From positions 1-64,000 of the forward strand of contig JACWDI010000002.1 of the NCBI GenBank assembly GCA_014654265.1: 64,000 nucleotides of DNA, given 5' to 3'. The notes beneath the pieces were generated by a model. The model did no database searches. It saw only the letters and a list, made by a program, of their open reading frames with translations, and was not told the origin of the DNA. Positions 9,726 to 19,493 of this stretch are shown here, piece after piece. Made by a program: the position numbers and the translations under genes. Positions within the stretch are counted from its first letter, which is position 1; the number at the start of each line of letters is the position of its first letter. The DNA comes from Pelagibacterales bacterium SAG-MED11. Its GTDB lineage: Bacteria > Pseudomonadota > Alphaproteobacteria > Pelagibacterales > Pelagibacteraceae.

Positions 9726-10979
9726 TTATCCTAATTTAATATTATCTATTCCAACTAATTTATTATACACCCAGTAAATCGCTAAAACTCCAGTCAATAA
9801 CATTAAACCCATTGCTGATGCAAAACTCCAATCAAGCGTACTCTTCATATGAAATGCAATTTGATTACTGATTAAAGTACCAGAGGCTCCTCCAACTAAG
9901 GCTGGGGTTATATAATAACCTATAGCTAATATGAAAACTAATAAACAACCAGCTCCAATTCCTGGAATAGTTAATGGAAAATAAACTTTCCAAAAAGCTA
10001 CAAAAGGTGTGCCACCTAATGATTTTCCAGCTCTCATCAAGCTTGGGGAGATAGTTTTCATCACGCTATAAAGTGGCAAAACCATAAAAGGTAACAAAAT
10101 CTGTGTCATCGCAACATAGCTACCTGTTTTATTGAACATCATTTCAGGCCTATTATCATCGGCCACTAATCCTATGCCAACAAAGAAATCATTAACCAAA
10201 CCCTGTTGTTGCAACAAAATCATCCAACTAGCAGTTCTTACAAGTAATGATGTCCAAAATGGAAGAAGTACACAGATCATTAAAAGGTTACTATACTTCA
10301 TAGGTAAAGTAGCTAACAAATGAGCAATTGGGTATGCCATTAAAAAACAAAATAATGTAACAAAAAATGCAATTTCTAAAGTTCTTAGCCATAGAACTCT
10401 ATGGATTCGTCTATCTTCAGGAACATTTACTATTTCTCCATTCTCATTTTTAAACATGTCTATACCCTTTAGATATTTCTGACCAGTATATGCTGGAGCT
10501 CTTCTTTTAATTGCTTGCCAATATTCAACATTAGCCCATCTTTTGTGAACAGCCATTATTTGTTCTTTGTAGTTTCCTTCTTCGAAAGATTTAGATTTTC
10601 TCCTTAATTTTTTAATAATACTTTTAAATCCATTCTTTGTATAATTTAGTTGTGTAGATAATTTTCCCTCACGTTTTTCTTCTACTAATTTTATAAAATC
10701 TGAATGAAAAGCTGCAAAAACTTCTTCCTCTGGTAATTCTTTACCATCCCATTTTTCCATTGCTTTAAAAGTTTTGGGAAGCATTTCAGTGACCATCTTA
10801 TCATCCACACTTCTCATAAGCATGTCTCCAATGGGAAAAACATAAGTGATAATAATAAATAATAGCAAAGGTGCTACAAGTAGGAAGGCTTTAATCTTAT
10901 TTCTTCTTTCAGCTTTTTTAAGACTTACCTCTAAAGGAATTCCATCGGTTGTTAAAATTTGTTTTGTTTCTGAGCTCAT
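9726..10979 (-). CDS. potB: Spermidine/putrescine-type ABC transporter permease with a large TM1-TM2 loop
   Basis: AGKSLGGTPFVAFWKVYFPLTIPGI motif; roughly 140-residue hydrophilic insert after TM1. Confidence 0.85.
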   Translation of the reverse strand: MSSETKQILTTDGIPLEVSLKKAERRNKIKAFLLVAPLLLFIIITYVFPIGDMLMRSVDDKMVTEMLPKTFKAMEKWDGKELPEEEVFAAFHSDFIKLVEEKREGKLSTQLNYTKNGFKSIIKKLRRKSKSFEEGNYKEQIMAVHKRWANVEYWQAIKRRAPAYTGQKYLKGIDMFKNENGEIVNVPEDRRIHRVLWLRTLEIAFFVTLFCFLMAYPIAHLLATLPMKYSNLLMICVLLPFWTSLLVRTASWMILLQQQGLVNDFFVGIGLVADDNRPEMMFNKTGSYVAMTQILLPFMVLPLYSVMKTISPSLMRAGKSLGGTPFVAFWKVYFPLTIPGIGAGCLLVFILAIGYYITPALVGGASGTLISNQIAFHMKSTLDWSFASAMGLMLLTGVLAIYWVYNKLVGIDNIKLG

Positions 10980-10986
10980 AAATAAA

Positions 10987-11013
10987 AAGGGCGGTTATCA
11001 AATAACCGCCCTT
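10987..11013 (-). terminator. Intrinsic terminator between the SBP gene and the permease genes
   Basis: Perfect 12-bp inverted repeat aagggcggttat / ataaccgccctt with 3-nt loop, followed on the minus strand by a T-rich tract. Confidence 0.85.
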
Positions 11014-11050
11014 AAATTATAATATATAATTAAGTTTAATAAAACTTAAA

Positions 11051-12172
11051 TTATAGACCAGCTTTCATAGCTTCCCATTTTTCACCAAGCTCTGTACCGT
11101 TGTCAGCCCAGTAAAGTGGATCTACTAAGAAGTAGTTTTTAGTGTTAGCTGGTGCAGTTGGCATTTGTGGTACCATATTAGTTTTACCATCTTTATACCA
11201 CGGCTCTCCTGCTTCCATAATAGCTATAGAAGATTTTCTCCAAGGAGCGTATGCAATATATTTTGCACTTCCTGCTAACATTTCTGTGCTAGTCATCATA
11301 GCTAAAGCTTTTTTAGCCATACCATTAGCATCGTTTGGTCCACCCTTAACTTGTACGAAGTACTCGTAGTCAAGACCTTGTCCATCCCATACTTGAACTA
11401 GTGGTGCACCTTCTCCAACGATAGCATTGAAGAATCTACCATTCCAACCAGTTGCCATAACAACTTCACCGCTCATTAATAGTTCTGGTGGTTGAGCACC
11501 TGCAGACCAAAATACACATCCACCTTTTGGATCTGTACATAACTCTTTGATCTTGTTCATAGCTCTATCAACACCTTTATCTGTGTTTAAAGCTTTATAG
11601 ATTTTTGCTCCACCTTTTCCTGGTTTAACTCCATCTGCAGCTAAAGCGATCTCTAAGTTTGTTAAAGCGCCTTTGTAGATAGCTCTTTTTCCAGGGAATT
11701 TTTTAGTGTTAAAGAAATCTTTGATAGTCTTTGGAGTACCTTTAACATTATTTTTGTTATAAGCGTAGTTCCAAGAATATAAAATATTTCCTACAGCACA
11801 TTTACTTGGCATTGCAGTAAAGAAATCTTTACTTGCAGGAGTTCCATCTGGTGCAGGTGGGAAGTCTTTGTCAAAATCAAATTCAACAAATAATCCTTCA
11901 TCACATCCATTGATAGTATCCATTGCAAATACGTCGATTATATCCCACGTAATTTTGCCAGCTTCTTTTTGTGCTTTGATCTCAGACAATCCACCTGAAT
12001 AATCAACCCAGTTGATAGTTATACCAAGGGCTTTTCCAGTAGGATCACCATAACCTAACTTTTGAGACTCTGTGTAAGCTCCACCCCAAGACACTGCAGT
12101 TACTGCAAATGCTGAAGTAGTTACAGAGATAGCAAAAGAAATGGCTAGTAATAATTTACTAAGTGTTTTCAT
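11051..12172 (-). CDS. potD: Spermidine/putrescine-type periplasmic substrate-binding protein
   Basis: Signal peptide; WGGAYTESQK...WDIIDV; location in pot cluster; minus-strand GGAGGA SD before ATG. Confidence 0.85.
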   Translation of the reverse strand: MKTLSKLLLAISFAISVTTSAFAVTAVSWGGAYTESQKLGYGDPTGKALGITINWVDYSGGLSEIKAQKEAGKITWDIIDVFAMDTINGCDEGLFVEFDFDKDFPPAPDGTPASKDFFTAMPSKCAVGNILYSWNYAYNKNNVKGTPKTIKDFFNTKKFPGKRAIYKGALTNLEIALAADGVKPGKGGAKIYKALNTDKGVDRAMNKIKELCTDPKGGCVFWSAGAQPPELLMSGEVVMATGWNGRFFNAIVGEGAPLVQVWDGQGLDYEYFVQVKGGPNDANGMAKKALAMMTSTEMLAGSAKYIAYAPWRKSSIAIMEAGEPWYKDGKTNMVPQMPTAPANTKNYFLVDPLYWADNGTELGEKWEAMKAGL

Positions 12173-12207
12173 TTTTCCTCCGTTTAAACGTTTTTTTATA
12201 AAAAGAG

Positions 12208-12236
12208 ATTACAACAAGATCGATAATGAGAGTCAA
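12208..12236 (-). promoter_or_regulatory. Putative sigma70-type promoter for potD
   Basis: Minus strand TTGACT - 17 nt - TGTAAT between potA and potD. Confidence 0.55.
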
Positions 12237-12274
12237 CAGCCCTTTTTGTAAGTTATACAAGATGTAATTGGTGT

Positions 12275-13354
12275 TTATTTTGGGTCTAATGCTCTAGCAT
12301 CTTCACTATTCCAACCAATTTTGATTTCATTACCTAATTTAACATCAAGATTAGATGAACTATTTGGTACTTTGAGAATAAATTCAGAATTTCCTAATAA
12401 ATTAATTCTTACTCTAGTATGGTCACCATGATAAATAACTTCTTCAATTTTTCCTTTATGAACATTATCCATCTTGTCACCTGGATTGATTAAAGCTCTC
12501 TCAGGTCTTAAAGATACGGTTGTTTTATCCCCTTTTCCTTTAACAGAAATAGGATTTGCTAATATTTCTGCATTAGCTAACTTCACTTTACATTTTCCAC
12601 CAGAAATATCTGACACTTCTCCAGCAAAAGTATTATTTTCTCCAATAAATTCTGCAACAAATGAATTAACTGGTTTTTCATACAGTTCATCAGGACTTGA
12701 GAGCTGTTGAACTTTACCATCATTGAAAACTGCAATACGATTTGACATTGTAAGAGCTTCACTTTGGTCATGTGTTACATAAACAACAGTTACACCAATA
12801 CTTTCATGAATATGTTTAATTTCATACTGCATACTCTCTCTCAAATTTTTATCTAAAGCACCCAGAGGTTCATCCATTAAAACTAGTTGTGGATCAAATA
12901 CTAGTGACCTCGCTACTGCAACTCTTTGTTGCTGTCCTCCGGACAATTGACCTGGCATTCTCTGAGCAAATCCTTGCAGTGAAACCATTGATAGTGCTTT
13001 ATCAATTTTTTTATCTGCTTCATCTTTAGGAATTTTTCTAACTCTTAAAGGAAATGCTAAATTTTCATAAACTGTCATATGTGGAAACAAAGCATAATTT
13101 TGAAATACCATTCCGATACCTCTTTTATGGGGTGGAATACTTGAAATTGCTTTTCCGTCTAAATAAATTTCACCATGGGTTGGTGTTTCAAATCCAGCCA
13201 ACATCATTAAACAAGTAGTCTTACCAGAACCAGAAGGTCCTAACATAGTAACAAACTCTCCTTCTTCGATATCTAATTGAAGATCTTTTACGACAAGTAT
13301 TTTACCGTCATAACTTTTGTCTACTTTGTCAAATTTTACGAATTCTTTATTCAT
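12275..13354 (-). CDS. potA: Spermidine/putrescine-type ABC transporter ATPase
   Basis: GPSGSGKTT Walker A, LSGGQQQRVAVARSLV, LMDEPLGALD, C-terminal TOBE-like region. Confidence 0.9.
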   Translation of the reverse strand: MNKEFVKFDKVDKSYDGKILVVKDLQLDIEEGEFVTMLGPSGSGKTTCLMMLAGFETPTHGEIYLDGKAISSIPPHKRGIGMVFQNYALFPHMTVYENLAFPLRVRKIPKDEADKKIDKALSMVSLQGFAQRMPGQLSGGQQQRVAVARSLVFDPQLVLMDEPLGALDKNLRESMQYEIKHIHESIGVTVVYVTHDQSEALTMSNRIAVFNDGKVQQLSSPDELYEKPVNSFVAEFIGENNTFAGEVSDISGGKCKVKLANAEILANPISVKGKGDKTTVSLRPERALINPGDKMDNVHKGKIEEVIYHGDHTRVRINLLGNSEFILKVPNSSSNLDVKLGNEIKIGWNSEDARALDPK

Positions 13355-13410
13355 TGAAATTAAATTATGAATTTAAAACATTTGTAAGTGTAAATATCAA
13401 CCCCTAATAA

Positions 13411-14580
13411 CTAGCTTTTCACATGAAGTTCTTTAGAAAAATTACAAAATAATTCATAACCCTTATCAGTAACTCTAATTGCTTCAGATGCTTCAACTCC
13501 CCAATTCCCAAATTGCATCACTGCAATCATATGAAAAGTAACATTAGGTTGTAAAACCGTCATATCACCTTTAGAAATATTTAAAGTATGCTCGCCCCAA
13601 TCAGGTGGATATCCTATACCAATGGAATATCCAGTTCTTGAAGTTTTTTCTATTCCATATTTATCTAACACTTTCCAAAAAGCTTGAGCAACATCATCAG
13701 CAGTATTTCCTACTTTAACTAGATCTATTCCTGCTTGAAGCGCTTCATTAGTCTTCTTCATAGTATCAATTTTTTTTTGGTCTGGTTTTCCTAGTAGAAC
13801 TGTACGAGCCATAGGACAGTGATATTTTTTATTAACACCTGATAATTCAATAATCGTAGCTTCTCCTTCAACAAATTTATCTTCTGACCACGTTAGATGT
13901 GAAGCAGATGTACCTTTTCCAGTTGGTATCATTGGAACTATTGATGAATAGTCTCCTCCAAAATCAGGAGTTCCTTTTATTAATGTAGTATAGATTTCTG
14001 AAACTGCATCGCATTGTCTTACTCCTGGATTAATAACTTCAAAAGCCTTTTTCATTCCTAGTTGAGAAATTTGAGATGCAGCTTTCATAAACTTTATTTC
14101 TGCATCAGATTTTACAACTCTAACCCAATTTACTAACCGCTCACAATCCAAAATTTTTGCATTTGGTAAACCTTGTTTAATTTTCTCGTAACAATAAGCA
14201 GTGAAATAATGACTATCCATTTCTAGTCCTACTGAGAGTTTGTCCCACTTTCTTTCTTTAATAAGATCTACTAAAGCGTCGTAAGGGTGTAACGGCCATG
14301 TATGTATATATTTTTCATGATACTTAATTATATTTTCATCTTTTAGATAGGTTTTTATATATGCGCCTCCCGCATCTTGATTTCTAACAAAACAAATTGG
14401 TTCATCGGCGTTTATATGTACCATTACACATTGAGCATAATAAAATGACCAAGCATCATAACCTGTTAAATAATTCATATTAGATGGATCTTGTGAGATT
14501 AAAAGTTCAATACCTTTTTTCTGCATTGAAGCTTGGACTTTTTTTAATCTTGATTTGTATTCTTCACTAGTAAAATTCAT
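13411..14580 (-). CDS. doeA: M24 family hydrolase, ectoine hydrolase (DoeA/EutD)-like
   Basis: Creatinase-type N-domain (DPSNMNYLTGYDAWSFYYAQ) and M24 C-domain; adjacent EutA-like gene supports ectoine assignment. Confidence 0.6.
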   Translation of the reverse strand: MNFTSEEYKSRLKKVQASMQKKGIELLISQDPSNMNYLTGYDAWSFYYAQCVMVHINADEPICFVRNQDAGGAYIKTYLKDENIIKYHEKYIHTWPLHPYDALVDLIKERKWDKLSVGLEMDSHYFTAYCYEKIKQGLPNAKILDCERLVNWVRVVKSDAEIKFMKAASQISQLGMKKAFEVINPGVRQCDAVSEIYTTLIKGTPDFGGDYSSIVPMIPTGKGTSASHLTWSEDKFVEGEATIIELSGVNKKYHCPMARTVLLGKPDQKKIDTMKKTNEALQAGIDLVKVGNTADDVAQAFWKVLDKYGIEKTSRTGYSIGIGYPPDWGEHTLNISKGDMTVLQPNVTFHMIAVMQFGNWGVEASEAIRVTDKGYELFCNFSKELHVKS

Positions 14581-14583
14581 AAT

Positions 14584-15327
14584 CTAATTATTAAATAATT
14601 CACCGTAGCCTTCAATTTTACTTTTAAAATCAATCTGGTTGAGTGTATCCCAAATTAAAGTTTGATTGCTAGATAAAACTATTTTATTCATTTTTTTTTC
14701 TAGATCTTTAATAATTGATAATACAGGTAACGCAGTACAAGAAACAAACAATGCATCACTATTTAACAAATCTATTTTACTTAAAACATCAAATAAATGA
14801 TCTGGATTAACTTTTCCTATATCTAAATCTGAGGCTATATCAAAATAAGTTAGTCCAGTAATTTCTATATTTTCTTTTTTAAAATAATTGATTACTGACT
14901 GATTTATTTCATCTGTATAAGGTGTGAATATAGATAATTTATTTATCTTAAGTGCTTTTAATGCATTAATTGCAGATGTAATTGGTGTTGTAACTTTTGT
15001 ATTTGGTTTTGTTGAATTAACTTTTTCATAAATAGATGAATATCCTGCAGCAATTGTTCCTGAAGTACATCCATATGCTATACAATCAATTTTTTGACCA
15101 GGTAAGATATTCTTTACAACTTTAGGAATATCATCTGCCATTTTTTTTAATGTTTCGTTTGTTAAGGGATTATAACTTTGAATTCTGTTACAAAATAAGT
15201 CTATGTCTTTACCATAAATTATATTGTTAAAATCTTTTTCAATTCTAAAGTCACTTGCTAAGGTAATTAATCCTATCCTTGGGTTATGTTTTTCAATAAA
15301 TTTTGGTTCTATTTTAGTTAGTTTCAT
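14584..15327 (-). CDS. Asp/Glu racemase superfamily, EutA / arylmalonate-decarboxylase-like
   Basis: PRIGLITLASDFRIEKDF, YGCTSGTIAAGY and VSCTALPVL cysteine motifs. Confidence 0.65.
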   Translation of the reverse strand: MKLTKIEPKFIEKHNPRIGLITLASDFRIEKDFNNIIYGKDIDLFCNRIQSYNPLTNETLKKMADDIPKVVKNILPGQKIDCIAYGCTSGTIAAGYSSIYEKVNSTKPNTKVTTPITSAINALKALKINKLSIFTPYTDEINQSVINYFKKENIEITGLTYFDIASDLDIGKVNPDHLFDVLSKIDLLNSDALFVSCTALPVLSIIKDLEKKMNKIVLSSNQTLIWDTLNQIDFKSKIEGYGELFNN

Positions 15328-15467
15328 TTAATTGCTGATTAAATATATATTGATTAAATAGTCTAGTTAAATTACAGTCTTAGTTGAGCGATACATAACT
15401 CGTCGATATTTACAAAATACGAAAGTGGGATCGATCGTCTTAGATTTAATTATTTAAGGAGGTTCGA

Positions 15468-16634
15468 ATGAAATTTGGATATTTTTGCAACACCACAAAT
15501 TGGAATCACAAACCATATAATCAACTACTTAATGAAACCAAAGAGATCACAACTTTTTGTGATGAAAATAATTGGGACTCAATTTGGTATACTGAGCATC
15601 ATTTTAATCATGAAGGAATGGAGTCTTGTACAAATCCTTTAATGATGGGTGTTGATGCAGCAGCTAGAACTAAACAAATAAGAATTGGACAAGCATGCAA
15701 TGTCATTACATTTCATAATCCAATCAGATTAGCAGAAGACATAGCCTTGTTAGATCAATTATCAGGTGGCAGAGTTGATGTTGGTATTGGTAGAGGAATC
15801 TATGGAAGAGAAGCAATAAATATGAATAAAGAAGCTGATCTTAAAGACCAGGCTAAAAATTTCAGACTATTCGAAGAATCTTTAACAATTATGAAAAAAG
15901 CTTGGACAGAAGAGTTTTTTAGTCACCAAGGTGAATTTTATACTTATCCCTCACCAAATTTTGTTTGGCAACATGATATGAGTCCGCCAAGTGAAAAGTT
16001 TTTAGATACAAAAACAAATGAAATAAAAAAAATAAGTATCGTTCCTAAACCAAAACAATCACCGCATCCTCCTATTTGGCAAGTTGTTGATGGCGCTAGA
16101 TCAATTGAGTGGGCTGCACAGAATGGTTTAAATACAATTATGTGGATACCAACTGTTAAAGCTTTAAAGAAAAGATTTGAAATTTATAGAGATGCAAAAT
16201 CAAAGGCTGAAAATAGAGATGTTCCATTAGGAGAAGGTATATCTTTAGTAAGAGATATGTTTGTTGCTGAAACTATGGAAGAAGCAGAAAAAATGGCTGG
16301 TGAACACATCATTAATTATATGAAATGGGTTTGTCATTGGAGAGGCTTAGGAAATCACATGGATCCTGGCGAAGAACTTCCTGAGACAAAACATAAATTG
16401 GATTTACTAAACTATGATTTTCTTCATAAAAGAAATTTATTATTTGGTACTCCTGAGTATGTTGTTAATAAAATTAACGAATTAAAATCTGAATTAAATT
16501 TACAAAATCTACAAGTTTGGTCAAACTTCCCCGGTATAGATCATAAAGCTTGCATGAGAAGCATTAAATTATTTAATGACGAGGTAATTCCAAAAATTAA
16601 TTTAGACTCTTCTAATATAGAAAAAGCAAGTTAA
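15468..16634 (+). CDS. LLM-class flavin-dependent (luciferase-like) oxidoreductase
   Basis: WDSIWYTEHHFNHEG, LDQLSGGRVDVGIGRG; strong SD aaggaggt upstream. Confidence 0.9.
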   Translation: MKFGYFCNTTNWNHKPYNQLLNETKEITTFCDENNWDSIWYTEHHFNHEGMESCTNPLMMGVDAAARTKQIRIGQACNVITFHNPIRLAEDIALLDQLSGGRVDVGIGRGIYGREAINMNKEADLKDQAKNFRLFEESLTIMKKAWTEEFFSHQGEFYTYPSPNFVWQHDMSPPSEKFLDTKTNEIKKISIVPKPKQSPHPPIWQVVDGARSIEWAAQNGLNTIMWIPTVKALKKRFEIYRDAKSKAENRDVPLGEGISLVRDMFVAETMEEAEKMAGEHIINYMKWVCHWRGLGNHMDPGEELPETKHKLDLLNYDFLHKRNLLFGTPEYVVNKINELKSELNLQNLQVWSNFPGIDHKACMRSIKLFNDEVIPKINLDSSNIEKAS

Positions 16635-17221
16635 TGGATTTAGAACTTAGAAAGTTTGCAAAGTTTGTTGATAAAACTTTCATTGAAGGTGGAAAGAAAG
16701 CTAAAGAACCAGTCTTATTAGTATCAGTAGCTGCTGTATTCAAAAATCCTTGGGCTGGAAAAGGTTTTGTCGAAGATTTAAAACCAATCATTTTAGATTT
16801 GGCTCCAAAACTTGGTGATATTTTAGTTCCGGAATTAATAAAAGAAATTGGATCACCAGAAAAAATTTTAGCTTATGGTAAAGCAGGAACTGTTGGCTTA
16901 AACGGTGAAATTGAACATGCATCAGCATTCATTCATACCTTAAGATTTGGAAATAAATTTAGAGATGCTGTTGGTGGAACATCTTATTTAAGTTTTACAA
17001 ACACCAGAGGTCCTGCAGGCTCTAAAATATCTATACCAATGATGCATAAAACCGACTCAGGTTTAAGACCTTATTATTTAACTCATGAGTTTACAATTCA
17101 CGATGCACCATTTGATGATGAAATAGTAATTGCAATTGGAGGTGCTTCAAGTGGTAGAGCACATGCTAGAACTGGAGATCGTTATCAAGATATGAAAGAA
17201 ATGGGTTTAGATCCAAAATAA
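16634..17221 (+). CDS. Amino acid synthesis family protein (DUF1185-like)
   Basis: GKGFVEDL...YGKAGTVGLNGEIEHASAFIHTLRFGNKFRDAVGGTSYL. Confidence 0.75.
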   Translation: MDLELRKFAKFVDKTFIEGGKKAKEPVLLVSVAAVFKNPWAGKGFVEDLKPIILDLAPKLGDILVPELIKEIGSPEKILAYGKAGTVGLNGEIEHASAFIHTLRFGNKFRDAVGGTSYLSFTNTRGPAGSKISIPMMHKTDSGLRPYYLTHEFTIHDAPFDDEIVIAIGGASSGRAHARTGDRYQDMKEMGLDPK

Positions 17222-17225
17222 TTCA

Positions 17226-18008
17226 ATGTCTGATAATTTTGATTCAAATCAAAATCACTATTTTTTTTTAAAAAAAAATACAACTCCGTTAGTTTTTATT
17301 CATGGAGTTGGCCTTGATCATCAAATGTGGCAATCACAAATTAGTAAATTAAATGAATTTTCTATAATTACATATGATTTATTGGGTCATGGAAAAACAC
17401 CTTGCAAAAAAGAAGAGTTAACTCTCAATGATTTTACGAAACAACTTGATGAAATACTAAATAATCTTCAAGTAGATAAGATTAATCTTATTGGGTTTTC
17501 TCTTGGATCTCTAATAGCCTTAGACTTTACCTCAAATTACCAAGATAAAGTTAATAAGCTTATATTAATCGGGACAACTTATAAAAGATCTGAAGCTGAA
17601 AGAGCACTAGTTTTAGATAGATATAACCAAGCTAAACTAAATAAACCAATATCAAAACAAGCACTAAAAAGATGGTTTAGCGATAATTATCTAGAAAACA
17701 ATCCTTCGACTTACGATTTGTTTATGAAAATACTAACTAAAGAACCTGAGGCTCATAAAAACTTTCTTAAAGCTTATGAATTATTTGCTAATCACAACGA
17801 TAATTCATTAATAATCAAGAATATTACTTCAAAGACTTTAATTATGACTGGATCTAATGACCCTGGATCGACTCCAAAAATGTCTCAAGAATTAGCTAAA
17901 GACCTACCTAATTCAATTTTTATTGAAATTAAAAATGGAAAACATCTTTGTAGTATAGAGTGTGCAGATGATGTTAATATGAATATCAAGAATTTTATTA
18001 ATAATTAA
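17226..18008 (+). CDS. Alpha/beta hydrolase
   Basis: FIHGVGLDHQMWQ, GFSLGSLIALDF nucleophile elbow, GKHL. Confidence 0.85.
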   Translation: MSDNFDSNQNHYFFLKKNTTPLVFIHGVGLDHQMWQSQISKLNEFSIITYDLLGHGKTPCKKEELTLNDFTKQLDEILNNLQVDKINLIGFSLGSLIALDFTSNYQDKVNKLILIGTTYKRSEAERALVLDRYNQAKLNKPISKQALKRWFSDNYLENNPSTYDLFMKILTKEPEAHKNFLKAYELFANHNDNSLIIKNITSKTLIMTGSNDPGSTPKMSQELAKDLPNSIFIEIKNGKHLCSIECADDVNMNIKNFINN

Positions 18009-19489
18009 TGCCAAAAATTCAAAATTTTAAAATGTATATAAATGGTGAGTGGGTAAACTCCTTATCGGGTAAAAAAATACAAACTCTTAACCCAGAAAAC
18101 AATGAGGTGTGGGCAACAGTTCCTGAAGCTAATGAGAAAGATGTAGATAAAGCTGTTCAATCAGCACAAAATGCTTTTGAAAATAGTTGGTCAATACTTC
18201 ACCCGAGAGATAGAGCAAAATACTTAAGATTAATTGCAGATCAACTAAGAGAAAATGCAGAGTATCTAGGAAAAATAGAAACTATAGATACTGGAAAAAT
18301 TTATAGAGAAACAAAAAACCAGGCTAATTATATTGCAGAATATTATGATTATTTTGCTGGACTGGCTGACAAGGTTGAAGGAACTGTAGTTCCAATTGAT
18401 AAACCTAATATGCAAGTTACTACAACAAGGATACCGATTGGTGTTGTAGCAGCAATTATTCCTTGGAATTCTCAAATGCTATTGACTGCTGTAAAACTTG
18501 CTCCTGCACTTGCTATGGGTAATACAGTAGTAATAAAAGCATCAGAACTTGCCCCTGTAACCCTTTTAGAATTTGCAAAATTAATAGAAAAAACTGGAAT
18601 ACCCAAAGGAGTAATTAATATAATTACCGGATTAGGGGAGCCATGTGGTAAAGCACTAACTACACATAATCTTGTGGAAAGAATTGCATTTACCGGTGGC
18701 CCTGAAACAGCCAAACATATTATAAAAAATTCTGCTGAAAATTTATCACAAGTAAGTTTAGAACTTGGTGGAAAAAGTCCTGTCGTAGTGTTTGATGATG
18801 CTGATCAAGAAAATGCTTTAAATGGAATTACTGCAGGAATATTTGGTGCTAGTGGTCAAAGTTGTATAGCTGGATCAAGACTCTATTTACAATCTAAAAT
18901 TTATAATGAATTTTTAGACAAATTGATAACTAAAGCAAAAAAAATAAAATTAGGCAGACCTATGGAAGAAGATACTCAGATGGGACCTTTAAATAGTTTT
19001 AAACAATTAGAAAATATAGAAAAAAATATTAAGGCAACTACTAAACAAGGTGGAAAAATTAGATGTGGTGGTAAAAGATCCTCTGTTTCAAATAAAGGTT
19101 ATTATTTTCCTGCAACAATTATTGAATGTGAAAATCATAACCTCCCAGTAGCAGAGAATGAATTGTTTGGACCAATATTATCTGTTATGAAATTTCATAA
19201 AGAAGAAGAAGTCATAAAAAAAATGAATGATAACAAATATGGTTTATCATCTGGAGTTTATACGTCTAACTTTGCAAGAGGTCTTAGGGTTTCAAAAGCA
19301 ATAAGAGCAGGGATAGTATTTATAAATACTTATCGACTAATATCTCCAATGGCACCTTTTGGTGGAATTAAAGATAGTGGCTATGGAAAAGAAGCGGGTA
19401 TAGAGTCAATTAAAGAATATACGAGAATTAAAACAACTTGGTATAACTCCTCTGATAAGCCAATGTCCGATCCTTTCACAATGGGTTAA
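18008..19489 (+). CDS. Aldehyde dehydrogenase
   Basis: IPWNSQML, FTGGPETAKHI, LELGGKSPVVVFDDAD, GQSCIAGSR. Confidence 0.9.
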   Translation: MPKIQNFKMYINGEWVNSLSGKKIQTLNPENNEVWATVPEANEKDVDKAVQSAQNAFENSWSILHPRDRAKYLRLIADQLRENAEYLGKIETIDTGKIYRETKNQANYIAEYYDYFAGLADKVEGTVVPIDKPNMQVTTTRIPIGVVAAIIPWNSQMLLTAVKLAPALAMGNTVVIKASELAPVTLLEFAKLIEKTGIPKGVINIITGLGEPCGKALTTHNLVERIAFTGGPETAKHIIKNSAENLSQVSLELGGKSPVVVFDDADQENALNGITAGIFGASGQSCIAGSRLYLQSKIYNEFLDKLITKAKKIKLGRPMEEDTQMGPLNSFKQLENIEKNIKATTKQGGKIRCGGKRSSVSNKGYYFPATIIECENHNLPVAENELFGPILSVMKFHKEEEVIKKMNDNKYGLSSGVYTSNFARGLRVSKAIRAGIVFINTYRLISPMAPFGGIKDSGYGKEAGIESIKEYTRIKTTWYNSSDKPMSDPFTMG

Positions 19490-19493
19490 TTAT

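Noticed and set aside
12583-12771. 62-aa minus-strand ORF
   Set aside because: Alternative frame inside potA, lysine/leucine-rich shadow ORF
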